Positions 10,901-17,117 of a stretch of DNA of 33,096 nucleotides are shown piece by piece (the first letter of the stretch is position 1; each line of letters starts with the position of its first letter). Below the pieces are notes generated by a model. The model was not told the origin of the DNA and ran no database searches. It saw nothing but the letters and a program-made list of their open reading frames with translations. The DNA is from Bacteroidota bacterium (GTDB taxonomy: Bacteria; Bacteroidota; Bacteroidia; Chitinophagales; Chitinophagaceae), in the NCBI GenBank assembly GCA_013288285.1, contig JABDCE010000030.1, forward strand, positions 1 through 33,096, in the 5' to 3' direction. The translations under genes were made by a program, and so were the position numbers.

Positions 10901-11634
10901 TGGTAATGAGAAACATTACTTGCCAATACTGCATCAGTATAAGAAGAACCGCCGCCGCCGCCGCCATAATATCCGCCGCCGCCGCCATAGTATCCACCAC
11001 CGCCACCGCCGCCATATCCGCTGCCATCGCCTCCAGTTCCCTGGTATCCTCCACTGCCACCATAGTAGCCGCCGGAGCCCCCGGAATATTGATTGCCGCC
11101 GTAACCGGTAAACCCGCCGTTGTAATAAGAATAACACATGGCCCCGCTTTGGCCGTTAAGGTCGCCGCCATTGCCGCCCCAGTCACCACCGCCGCAGTCA
11201 TAGCCTGCGCCGCCGCCGCCACCAGCTACTACCAGGCGATCATTGACTGTGTAGGGCGATTGCATGATGTCTGATGCACCGCCGCCGCCGCCGCCAAAAC
11301 GGTAGGTACAGTTTCCCCCGCCGTTAAAGCCGCCGCTACCTGCGCTATAATAACCACCATCTCCACCTGCAGCTCCTACATTCACATATAGTACCTGGGT
11401 AGGCGTCACAGACAACGTGCACACCACACGGCCTCCATAACCACCGGCACTGTAGTTATTACCACCTCTGCCGGCACTCATGTCTACTGTTATTGATGTT
11501 ACACCCGACGGAACCGTGTACGTATAAGTCCCTGGCGATGTGAAATACGTTTGGGCGTTACCTGCTCCGCTGCATCCCAGCAGTATGAGCACAAGGATAG
11601 CAAGTTTTGTTGAGTGGAGTTGTTTCATAAACAT
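4987..11634 (-). CDS. Giant modular T9SS-secreted surface protein (glycine-rich domain plus Ig-like repeats)
   Basis: A 2215-residue cell-surface protein, probably an adhesin or matrix protein. Order: signal peptide (1-28; starts at 11634 and 11628 both possible); glycine-rich domain (about 30-262) with GGGGGGASDI and DRLVVAGGGGGAGY, patterns typical of glycine-rich domains including that of ALK/LTK; eight units of about 75 residues with GGTWTSSN and VTGVxxGxxTITYT, resembling bacterial Ig-like (BIg2) folds; eleven units of about 90 residues with YCxGxxGVxxxL, YQLYxG and GTYTVxAT; three PKD/Ig-like units; and a T9SS type A sorting domain (about 2125-2215; PNPNRGEF, LEITNMLGQVVY, NGMYILSL). 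Each repeat has about two cysteines, suggesting disulfides. It has its own terminator and faces a 620-bp AT-rich gap. The ligand is unknown. Export route is confident, adhesion inferred. Confidence 0.9.
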   Translation of the reverse strand: MFMKQLHSTKLAILVLILLGCSGAGNAQTYFTSPGTYTYTVPSGVTSITVDMSAGRGGNNYSAGGYGGRVVCTLSVTPTQVLYVNVGAAGGDGGYYSAGSGGFNGGGNCTYRFGGGGGGASDIMQSPYTVNDRLVVAGGGGGAGYDCGGGDWGGNGGDLNGQSGAMCYSYYNGGFTGYGGNQYSGGSGGYYGGSGGYQGTGGDGSGYGGGGGGGYYGGGGGYYGGGGGGSSYTDAVLASNVSHYQGYNGSDGSVTITENCTAGNISGSSAVCTGYTTTLTADVPGGTWTSDDNTIASIDPVTGDVTGVAAGATTITYTNALACGTVFSTFSFSVADAPTYISGSATICQNQTTTYTSSGGGAWSSNDNTIASIDPGSGIATGINPGATTLTYQIGTSCYVTQNVTVLGTDVITGTAVACVGLTTPLAESYTGGTWTTSNTALATIDPSTGVATGVSAGFPNIIYTQPNSCVITTPFTVHPLPAAFTGPTSVCQTSSITLGETSTGGTWSSSNTTQATVNKVTSTTASVSGVSGTSSPTITYTLPTGCLLTTAITVNTLPVPITAPALGSCITNPINPIVTLVDGTGTGSWSSSNPLIATIVSYSGDVTGLTAGTTTISYTLPTGCYATLPYTINPLPEPIGGPNTVCGNATIYLTDFSFGGTWSSSNSSFASIGSGTGIVTGVSGFSTPTISYTLHTGCLTITTITVNPAPAAVSGNTSVCVGSSSPLFISGGGTWASSSPGLASITPGPIGGGVVTGLIPGNPVMTYTLPTTGCSSTTTVTVNPVPATITGPTGICFGATTTLNDATLFGAWSSNTTTVATVSGSGLVSAVTPGTATITYALPATGCNVTQTVSVNPLPIPFNLVIPGGVADYCSGGTGIDIQLVNSESAVSYQLYINSVIDGTPFGGTNSVLDFGSQTAAGSYTVVGTNTATGCANNMPGSPNIVVDALPIIYNLSFTGSSSNFCAGTAGTDLVLSGSQSGYAYTLYIDGVPGPLTVGTGSPIDFGPQSVTGTYTVLANAPGTFCPNWMTGSVTVGINPLPGLHNVTVTNSGNYCAGTQGVRVGLDYANTSIDYQLWSSAGFIKTLPGANSPLDFGTDTADTYIVVGVNSVSGCSDTMTGNAIVNKEPLPVPYPLNVIGSSSFCSGTSGVHIKTGNSDNGINYQLFEGTVPVGLPLHGSTGIALDFGYVTSNGTYIIVATDNTTRCADTLTGNAVVATYPALTVYNLTVSGGGAYCAGGAGLHLLLSGSQLGIRYDLINSSTIVGTKIGTGTSLDFGLDTATGAYSVVATNTTTTCTANMNGNPTITINSLPVTYAVTETNGGNFCAGSTGVHIGLGFSDIGVSYQLYKAHTTTVGTPKAGNTAALDYGAFTTTGTYTIIGTNNTTHCSSNMTDSAVVVMNPVPVAYTTTGGGSYCSGGTGVPVGLSGSDNRISYQLYNGPNPVSGGTAKGTTGSAISFGSLTPLGIYTVQATDSVSGCTNTMKGSVVITINPLPTANTVTGGGAICAGSTGVPVGLNTSTAGINYTLSNGTKTIATLPGVAGKSLNYGLQTVAGTYTVAATNVITGCIADMSNSVAVIVNPLPAVDTVKGGGSYCAGGIGADITLSNADAGISYQLYKGSVAIGSGVTGMNAPLDLGFQTSGIYTVLATDMGSGCTKIMTGSATATATPVPNVYTVTGSGTICAGAAGIHINLSGSESGVGYQLYNGSTAIGTPITGTGVAMDFGAFGAKGTYTVTAANITTSCADNMAGSGTINVNSLPVVQSVMGGGHYCFGSTGVNVSLAGTETDVNYQLYNNGISVGTPFGGTGIALNFGPQTLPGLYSVIAASTTTSCTNNMMDSVFVTVDPTVTPAVTITATNNICTGAIATFTVTPVNGGLTPTFSWSVGGLTTAYGSTFSYLPANNDLVTATMTGSATCATTPGASGSVRMTVLPFETPGATVVTDPGNYVCHGIPVTFTATPSIGGMAPVYTWLNNSVPVGKGTTYTYIPTTANNGDVITFRLISNYQCRTIDTFFSIPVIMRVDSLIMPVVTVSSKIGPVVGVGQVDTFFAKINNDPNTPYAYQWYLDGNPLDGATSSLYIDRNVFNGDSASCVVTRLGACGGGGAVGYTKALLTNLSTKQVNTGAADVTVLPNPNRGEFVVKGTLGTDMDEEAILEITNMLGQVVYTNKVMAHSGNINERIKLSNTLANGMYILSLHSDVANNVFHIVVEQ
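5290..6077 (-). repeat. Three type-C PKD/Ig-like coding repeats
   Basis: Three units of about 85-90 residues with a xxPxYxWxxNxxxVGxGxTYxY core, ending just before the sorting domain. They resemble the PKD or Ig-like 'stalk' modules commonly found next to T9SS signals. The third unit, with YQWYLDGNPLDGA, is the most diverged. Confidence 0.7.
6078..9054 (-). repeat. Eleven type-B coding repeats (about 90 aa each)
   Basis: Eleven tandem units averaging 270 bp. The core consensus is GGGxYCxGxxGVxVxLxxS, then xxxYQLYxG, then xxLDFGxQTxxGTYTVxAT and xxxGCxxxMxGS, ending in xxINPLP. Units are clearly homologous but diverged at the DNA level, so this is an old expansion rather than a recent one. 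I do not recognise the family name with confidence; cysteine spacing suggests one disulfide per unit. Confidence 0.82.
9055..10850 (-). repeat. Eight type-A Ig-like coding repeats (about 75 aa each)
   Basis: Eight diverged tandem units can be aligned by eye. Each starts near xxxGxxxVCxG, passes GGTWxSSN, then SIDPxTGxVTGV, then TITYTLPTGC, and ends in a proline linker such as VNPLPxP. The pattern fits bacterial Ig-like (BIg2-like) domains. Unit boundaries are approximate (to within about 10 residues). Confidence 0.8.
10930..11340 (-). repeat. Glycine-codon tract (GGC/GGT runs) in the giant gene
   Basis: Coding-strand runs of GGC and GGT triplets, up to five or six in a row, separated by Tyr, Ser and Asn codons, encode GGGGGG and GGYYGG-type blocks. 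GC content is far above the flanking DNA. The coding strand is strongly G-rich, the template strand C-rich. Confidence 0.85.
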
Positions 11635-12255
11635 GAATTAAAGAGGTGTTGAAATGTATTTTCGATAGTGTCTGTAAAGTAGTGCTGCTGATATTGCTCT
11701 TCCAACCTGGAAGCAAAAAATAGTGACAGTTTTAATTAATTTGTAAATGCTTTGTTAACAAAAATAAAATATTTCATCAAAATTACCTAATTAACAAATG
11801 ATTTACTTCAAAAAATCGCTGCTAAATTGTTAATTTTTTATCAATACATAGATATAAATAAAACAATAAATATGATATTTGTTACATTTTGATAATTAAA
11901 GCTTTAATCTATTTTTTTTGAGTGGTCAGCCGTTCATATTTTCCTTGTGCTGGTATCCTTTTATCAGACTGAGTTGCATTAAAGCTAATTTGTGCAAAGA
12001 AACGAGTAGCCCTCTTATAGAGACGTAGAAAAAGTGCGAAAAGTTTGTACATTAAATATATTTTTAATTTGCATTAACCAACAGTTATTTTTTTGGACTT
12101 TTTTCACAATAAATACACATATATTAATTACTGTAAAATCATGCCGCTGAGGAAATAAGCCGATATACTTGAAGGAAAATGTTATATCTGCGTGAGGCCT
12201 GTCGAAAAACCAATTGAACTTTTACGCCTACATTTACTCCGAAATCGGACACACA
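11635..12255. other. AT-rich intergenic region between divergent surface-protein and arylsulfotransferase-like genes
   Basis: About 620 bp with no convincing gene on either strand. It is much more AT-rich than its flanks, with long A and T runs. It holds a possible promoter for the giant gene (11778-11811), a perfect 12-bp palindrome TTTGTTAACAAA (11751-11762) and two more TTGTTAA/TTAACAA copies (11791-11797 and 11827-11833), roughly 36-39 bp apart. In DNA this AT-rich such short matches can arise by chance. No perfect promoter for the plus-strand gene was found; TATACTTG at 12164-12171 is a one-mismatch -7 element. Confidence 0.6.
11778..11811 (-). promoter_or_regulatory. Candidate Bacteroidota promoter for the giant surface-protein gene
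   Basis: On the minus strand, TTG (11811-11809) and a perfect TAATTTTG -7 element (11785-11778) are 23 bp apart, at the upper end of the usual TTG-N17-23-TAnnTTTG spacing. It would give a leader of roughly 140 bases containing the TTTGTTAACAAA palindrome. The region is AT-rich, so a chance match is possible. Confidence 0.35.
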
Positions 12256-13848
12256 ATGCATAGGGTACTAAGTATATTTTTTTGCCTATTTGCTGTTCAT
12301 GGACAACTGAGGGCGCAGACATTCCCAAAGGAGGGTGCTAAGGTGCATTACAGGATCATTGGGTTTTCTTTTGAAAAGGTGAAGCAGGTAAGTGAATATA
12401 AATTAGAAATTGCAAAAGGCTACTACAATTCGGACGACTCATTCAGGAAGAATATAATTATTTCTGTAACTTCTGCTGAAAATAGAAAAGTGGTTGAGGC
12501 ACCTGACTTTGGCAGCCAATATACCTGGCAGGTTTCCTATGTGACTAAAGGTAATACGCCTACACAGCGAATAAAACATCATTTTAGTATCGGCACAGTG
12601 CCGGAGGCAGACACCAACATAGTCCGTTTCAGGGTCATTGACAAGGCAGTTAAATATAAGGACGCATACGTCTTCCTCGATGGGAATAATGGCTTGTATG
12701 ACATGGCCGGCCATCTTGTATGGTATATGCCGCAAATAGATACCAAAGCAAATACTCATGCACAGGTAAATGACCTGAAGATGACGCCACAGGGCACGAT
12801 CACATTTATGGAGAACAACCGGGCTTACGAAATAAATTATAACGGTGACATATTATGGAGATCTCCGGTTAAGATAGGCCGCGAAGATTCAATAGAACAT
12901 TATCATCACGAATTTACGAGGCTCAGTAACGGGCACTACATGGTGCTGAGTTCTGAATCGGTACTGTGGAAGCCAGACTTACCGCCTGAAAAAGACAGTA
13001 GTCTGTATAAGGCAACGGGGGGCAGAATGAAAAATGATACTAACAAAACGAAAACACACTTTGGTACTGTAATTGAGTATGATGAAAAAGGTAACATGGT
13101 CTGGTCGTGGAAGTCATCGTCTTATTTTATGCAGTCTGATGTTAAGTACTTCAATCCTAAATTGAGAAGGCAGATAATTGACGTGCATGAGAATTCATTT
13201 TTCTTCGACGAGAAGAACGGGTATATATACGTAAGCTTCAAAAACATCTCGCGTATAGTAAAAGTGAAATACCCCGAGGGGAACGTCGTCGCTGCTTACG
13301 GCGAAGTATACAAGCCCGATGTGCCGCAGACCGGAAATGGGTTGTTTTGCAGCCAGCATAGTTGTAAGATATCGGATGACGGATACCTGTACCTGTTTAA
13401 TAACAACAACTGTGATAGCGATGGTATAATGCCTACAGTAGTGATGATGCGCGAACCGGGAGCCTCGAATGGTGCCCTGGAAAAGGTATGGGAATATACC
13501 TGTACGGATGACGGCATTTCGGAGAATCCGCTTTTCGACCGCAAGGCCCAGGAGGAGAAGGTAAGAGCAAAGCATCCCAACTTCAAGAGCATGAATATGC
13601 GTATGATGCATCCTACATCCGGCGGCAGCGTTACTGAGTTACCAGACCATTCATTTTTTGTTTCCATGAACAATGAGTATAGTAAAGTATTTATAGTAGA
13701 CCGGGATAAAAAAGTATTGTGGAGCGGTGTATCTGAGAAATGGAATGCAGGAGAGAACAGGTGGATCATCATACTTCAGTATCGGGCAAGCCTGGTGAAC
13801 AGCCGTAAGCTGCTGGAAAGTATGATATGGAAAGGCAGGAGTATTTAA
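12256..13848 (+). CDS. Secreted arylsulfotransferase-like protein, copy 1
   Basis: Resembles the ASST family, which moves sulfuryl groups from aryl sulfates to other phenols without PAPS in the periplasm. I start it at the ATG at 12256 because that gives a clean signal peptide (MHRVLSIFFCLFAVHGQLRAQ); a TTG at 12214 adds 14 unlikely residues. Residues about 22-120 look like a fibronectin-III-like domain, followed by a beta-propeller with blades such as GLYDMAGHLVWYMP and AYEINYNGDILW. Candidate catalytic histidines are His218 (HYHHEF), His311 (DVHENS) and His368 (FCSQHSC); His368 matches the transiently sulfated His of E. coli ASST. The position where I expect the catalytic Arg appears to be Lys (SFKNIS). 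A paralogue lies 27 bp downstream, so the two are probably co-transcribed. No sorting domain; periplasm inferred. Confidence 0.8.
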   Translation: MHRVLSIFFCLFAVHGQLRAQTFPKEGAKVHYRIIGFSFEKVKQVSEYKLEIAKGYYNSDDSFRKNIIISVTSAENRKVVEAPDFGSQYTWQVSYVTKGNTPTQRIKHHFSIGTVPEADTNIVRFRVIDKAVKYKDAYVFLDGNNGLYDMAGHLVWYMPQIDTKANTHAQVNDLKMTPQGTITFMENNRAYEINYNGDILWRSPVKIGREDSIEHYHHEFTRLSNGHYMVLSSESVLWKPDLPPEKDSSLYKATGGRMKNDTNKTKTHFGTVIEYDEKGNMVWSWKSSSYFMQSDVKYFNPKLRRQIIDVHENSFFFDEKNGYIYVSFKNISRIVKVKYPEGNVVAAYGEVYKPDVPQTGNGLFCSQHSCKISDDGYLYLFNNNNCDSDGIMPTVVMMREPGASNGALEKVWEYTCTDDGISENPLFDRKAQEEKVRAKHPNFKSMNMRMMHPTSGGSVTELPDHSFFVSMNNEYSKVFIVDRDKKVLWSGVSEKWNAGENRWIIILQYRASLVNSRKLLESMIWKGRSI

Positions 13849-13875
13849 TACATGTTTGTAAAAAGCTGATCATTT

Positions 13876-15480
13876 ATGTCTGGAAAATTCGGTGCGTTCT
13901 TTGTTTGTTTTTTAATTCCGTTGAGGCTCTTCTCGCAGATGCAACCCGCCGAAGGGGCTAAACTACATTACCGGATGATCACTTTTTCTGTACCCCGAAG
14001 TCCTAAAGCTGATAAGTATAAAGTGGAAGTAGCCGCCGGTAACTACAACGCAGAGGCACTGTTCGACAAGAATATTGTGGTATCAGCAAGTGGTAACACG
14101 GGCACTATTATTGTCACTGTACCATCATTCGGTAAAGAATATACATGGCAGATGGTATATACGGGCAAGTCGAAAACAACGAAGAGTGGCCTGTATCATT
14201 TTACTACCGGATCTGTGCCCGAGACCGATACAACCCTCGTTCGGCTTAGGTTAATTAATCCTGCTACTGAGAAGTATCGCGATGACTATGTTTTTATAGA
14301 TGGTAACCGGGCACTGTATGACATGAATGGGAATGTTGTGTGGTACTTGCCGGATATGAATGGACTCGCAAATCCTAAAGCCATTATACGCGATATGAAG
14401 ATTACTTCCGTTGGCACCATTACATTTATGAGCGATGATAAAGCCTATGAGATAAACTACAATGGCGAAGTACTATGGAAAGCGCCTAATACAGGGGTAG
14501 TAAACGGCGAGAACAATGAGCATTATCATCACGAATTTCAGAGGCTAGCCAACGGCCATTATATGATCATGGGTATGGAGAGTGTGCCGTGGAAGAGCAA
14601 GGTGCCGGTTACCGTTGATGCAAATTTACCACCCGCCATGCAGAGCAGGATGCTGCAAGATACCGGAACTCATAAAACGACTTTCGGCACCATTATAGAA
14701 TATGACAACAGCGGAAAAGTAGTATGGTCGTGGAAGTCGTCAAAGTATTTTATTGGCTCTGACCTCGAATATTACAATCCGGCGTTCAGAATGCCTACCA
14801 CGGATGTGCACGAGAACTCATTTTATTTCGATGAAAAGAATAACATGATCTATGTCAACTTCAAAGGTATAGCACGGATCGTGAAAGTGAAATACCCTGA
14901 AGGGAATGTTGTGCGGGCCTATGGAGAAGTATATAAGCCCGGCAGTAAGGAGCAGGGGAATGGCCTGTTTTGCGATGAGCATAGCTGCCGCCTTTCCAGC
15001 GAAGGGTACATATACCTGTACAACAACAACGCCTGTACAGGAGAGCAGGCTATACCTACTGTAGAGATGCTGCAGGAGCCACAGTCGGACACCGGAACTT
15101 TGAAGAAAGTATGGGAGTATGTTTGTAACACAGCGGGTGTAAATGCAAACCCAAATAACAAGGTTATGGAGCAAAACCAGAAAATGGCTGTGCAGCGCAA
15201 CAGGGATCTGCACTTGCAGAATGCGTTCAAAATGCACCCTACATCCGGCGGCCATGTGCTGGAAATGCCGGATCACTCGATGTTTATTTGTATGAATACG
15301 GAGTATTGCAAATTATTTATCGTAGACCGGGATAAAAAGATACAGTGGAGCGCGGTGCCTGAAAAATACAACCAGAACACAAAGGAATGGCGTATAAGCG
15401 CACAGCAATACCGGGCAAGTATCATATCGGCACAAGACCTGGAAAGCCTCGTCAGGAAAGGGGTAAAAGCAGGTAGCTGA
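13876..15480 (+). CDS. Secreted arylsulfotransferase-like protein, copy 2
   Basis: A 534-residue tandem paralogue of the preceding gene, aligned along its whole length, for example AYEINYNGEVLW, EHYHHEFQRLANGHYM, DVHENSFYFDEK, RIVKVKYPEGNVV and DRDKKIQWS. The signal peptide is about residues 1-21. The same architecture follows: an FN3-like N-terminal domain and an ASST-type propeller. Candidate catalytic residues are His219, His312 and His369, the last again between two cysteines (FCDEHSC), and again a Lys sits at the expected Arg position (NFKGIA). The copies differ clearly at both DNA and protein level, so the duplication is old and both appear intact. It converges on the ACMSD gene with 10 bp between stops. 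Substrate unknown; a non-catalytic or different-transfer role cannot be excluded. Confidence 0.8.
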   Translation: MSGKFGAFFVCFLIPLRLFSQMQPAEGAKLHYRMITFSVPRSPKADKYKVEVAAGNYNAEALFDKNIVVSASGNTGTIIVTVPSFGKEYTWQMVYTGKSKTTKSGLYHFTTGSVPETDTTLVRLRLINPATEKYRDDYVFIDGNRALYDMNGNVVWYLPDMNGLANPKAIIRDMKITSVGTITFMSDDKAYEINYNGEVLWKAPNTGVVNGENNEHYHHEFQRLANGHYMIMGMESVPWKSKVPVTVDANLPPAMQSRMLQDTGTHKTTFGTIIEYDNSGKVVWSWKSSKYFIGSDLEYYNPAFRMPTTDVHENSFYFDEKNNMIYVNFKGIARIVKVKYPEGNVVRAYGEVYKPGSKEQGNGLFCDEHSCRLSSEGYIYLYNNNACTGEQAIPTVEMLQEPQSDTGTLKKVWEYVCNTAGVNANPNNKVMEQNQKMAVQRNRDLHLQNAFKMHPTSGGHVLEMPDHSMFICMNTEYCKLFIVDRDKKIQWSAVPEKYNQNTKEWRISAQQYRASIISAQDLESLVRKGVKAGS

Positions 15481-15490
15481 TCTTGCGCTG

Positions 15491-16483
15491 TTAATGGATA
15501 TTCAGCCAGTTCATCGCGTTTTTGAACAGCAGTTGTTCTTTCCGCTCTTTTGAATAGTTCATGCTTTCTATCAGTTTCCCCGGATGATGTTCACCAAGCG
15601 GGAATGGGTAGTCGCTGCCCATGCATACTTTATCATGGCCCATGATGTCTGTAACAAAGTTGAGCGCCTTAGGGTCATGTACCAGGGCGTCGATCCAGAA
15701 TTTACCGATGTAGTCGCGGGGATTAACAGCATTGTCAATAGCGCAGAGGTCGGGTCGTACATTGAAGCCGTGTTCTATACGGCCTATTGTAAGCGGAAAG
15801 CTGCCGCCGCCATGCGCAAACGCCACCCGCAGCTTGGGATATTTTTCAAACACACCACCGAATATCATAGAGCAGATTGCTCTGCTGGTTTCAGCGGGCA
15901 TACCTACCAGCCAGGGTAGCCAGTACTTCTGCATGTCGTTTTCGCCCATCATCTCCCATGGATGCACGAAGATGCAACAGCCCAACTCTTCTGCGGCTTC
16001 CCAAAATGGTGCAAAAGAAGCATCGCTCAGGTTTTTGGTGTTTATGTTAGAGCCTATCTCCAGGCCGGGCATCTTTAATTCTTTTACGCAGCGTTCCATT
16101 TCTTTTATAGCCGCATCCACATCCTGCATAGGTATAGTGCCTATGCCAATGAAACGGGTAGGGTGGTCTGCTACGCACTGCGCTATGTGGTCATTGAAAA
16201 AACGGGATGTTTCTGTTGCATGTTCCGGCTTGGCGAAATAGTTGAACAATACGGGTATGGTAGATAACACCTGCATGCTCACTTCCGTCATATCCATCTC
16301 TTTCATGCGCACATGCGGGTCCCAGCAGTTCTGCTCTATTTCCCGGAATACTTTGTCGCCCTTTATCATGCGCGCGCAGCATGGTTTATGATGCTCCAGC
16401 CTGATGAACTCGCCATAACCGAATTTCTGAAACCAGTTCGGTATATGCTCTGGCATAATGTGGGTATGGATGTCTATTTTCAT
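15491..16483 (-). CDS. 2-amino-3-carboxymuconate-6-semialdehyde decarboxylase (ACMSD)
   Basis: A zinc-dependent amidohydrolase-superfamily decarboxylase. It converts aminocarboxymuconate semialdehyde, from 3-hydroxyanthranilate in tryptophan (kynurenine) breakdown, to aminomuconate semialdehyde, diverting it from NAD synthesis. The metal site is complete: His6-x-His8 (KIDIHTHIMP), His174 (FVHPWEMMG), His224 (AFAHGGGSFP) and Asp291 (GSDYPFPLGE). Arg47 before ENCWDP-like QNCWDP and the RPDLCA segment (Arg243) match ACMSD substrate-binding arginines. I use the ATG at 16483, which gives 330 residues, the usual family length; an ATG at 16525 would add 14 residues and overlap the upstream gene. It lies 19 bp behind the ART-like gene, but no other kynurenine-pathway gene is in the window. 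Confidence 0.9.
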   Translation of the reverse strand: MKIDIHTHIMPEHIPNWFQKFGYGEFIRLEHHKPCCARMIKGDKVFREIEQNCWDPHVRMKEMDMTEVSMQVLSTIPVLFNYFAKPEHATETSRFFNDHIAQCVADHPTRFIGIGTIPMQDVDAAIKEMERCVKELKMPGLEIGSNINTKNLSDASFAPFWEAAEELGCCIFVHPWEMMGENDMQKYWLPWLVGMPAETSRAICSMIFGGVFEKYPKLRVAFAHGGGSFPLTIGRIEHGFNVRPDLCAIDNAVNPRDYIGKFWIDALVHDPKALNFVTDIMGHDKVCMGSDYPFPLGEHHPGKLIESMNYSKERKEQLLFKNAMNWLNIH

Positions 16484-16502
16484 TGAGCAATCGTTTAATG
16501 TA

Positions 16503-17117
16503 TTATACTGTTGGGTATCGGTCATTCAATACTCTGGGTAAGAAAAAACCTTTGATGCAATTCGGATTGCGGATACATACCTGGACGTGGTTTTTTTCTT
16601 TAAAACCGGCGTCTGGATAAATTTCATCACCTTCTAAGAAAACGCCTTTTACCGAATCATAAGGTTTTAGATTTAAGTCTACTCTCGATTGATGTATAAA
16701 CTCAATGATTGCACAATCAAGATCACGGAGCAGCAGGTCATTAAGGCTGCCGCCCTTCTTGTTTTCAGGCAAATCGAACCCGGATGCAATTTGTATTTCC
16801 CGGAATGATTCGTAGTTTTCTTTGAGTAGTTGCAGATTTTTATACTCTATCAGATCAAGGCAATGCCCAAGGTCTATAACTGCACCTAAAACGGCAGGCT
16901 TTTTAATGTTGTTATTATGATGTTTTTGTTTGCTTAGCCTCCGTGCATATTCTAATGCGCGCTCCTGGCTATATTCCCAAAAGTAGATACCGCTGCCTAA
17001 CCAGTCAAAAGTATTCTCACTGAAATTTAATTCACTTTTCCCATTGAGTACCTTATTTTGAACGGATATATCACAACCATGAAAGGCTAAGATCAAGCCG
17101 GGTCTCGTGGAATACAT
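16503..17117 (-). CDS. ADP-ribosyltransferase-fold protein, putative toxin of a two-gene module
   Basis: A 204-residue cytoplasmic protein without signal peptide. The pattern fits ART/PARP-like folds of the DUF3990 type: FHGCD near the N-terminus (His13), DWLGSGIYFWE (38-48, Tyr45) followed by a helix ERALEYARRL, and a C-terminal strand NHVQVCIRN (Gln179 as possible third motif residue). GSGIYF recalls the PARP 'GxGIYF' NAD-binding segment. If active it would transfer ADP-ribose from NAD to a protein or nucleic acid. Its start overlaps the end of a 57-residue gene by 25 bp, implying translational coupling, the usual layout of toxin-antitoxin pairs. The ART call rests on motifs only; the toxin role is inference. 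ACMSD follows 19 bp downstream and may be co-transcribed. Confidence 0.62.
   Translation of the reverse strand: MYSTRPGLILAFHGCDISVQNKVLNGKSELNFSENTFDWLGSGIYFWEYSQERALEYARRLSKQKHHNNNIKKPAVLGAVIDLGHCLDLIEYKNLQLLKENYESFREIQIASGFDLPENKKGGSLNDLLLRDLDCAIIEFIHQSRVDLNLKPYDSVKGVFLEGDEIYPDAGFKEKNHVQVCIRNPNCIKGFFLPRVLNDRYPTV

Noticed and set aside
11759-11766. Second perfect -7 element (minus-strand TATTTTTG) for the giant gene
   Set aside because: No TTG lies at 17-23 bp upstream, whereas the element at 11778-11785 has one at 23 bp; also overlaps the palindrome and is likely chance in AT-rich DNA.
12214-12255. TTG start for the first arylsulfotransferase-like gene
   Set aside because: It puts 14 residues before a clean signal peptide; the ATG at 12256 is preferred. 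The same reasoning rejects TTG 19148 (ku), TTG 4910-4912 (M14 peptidase), GTG 32653 (glycosyltransferase) and ATG 16525 (ACMSD).
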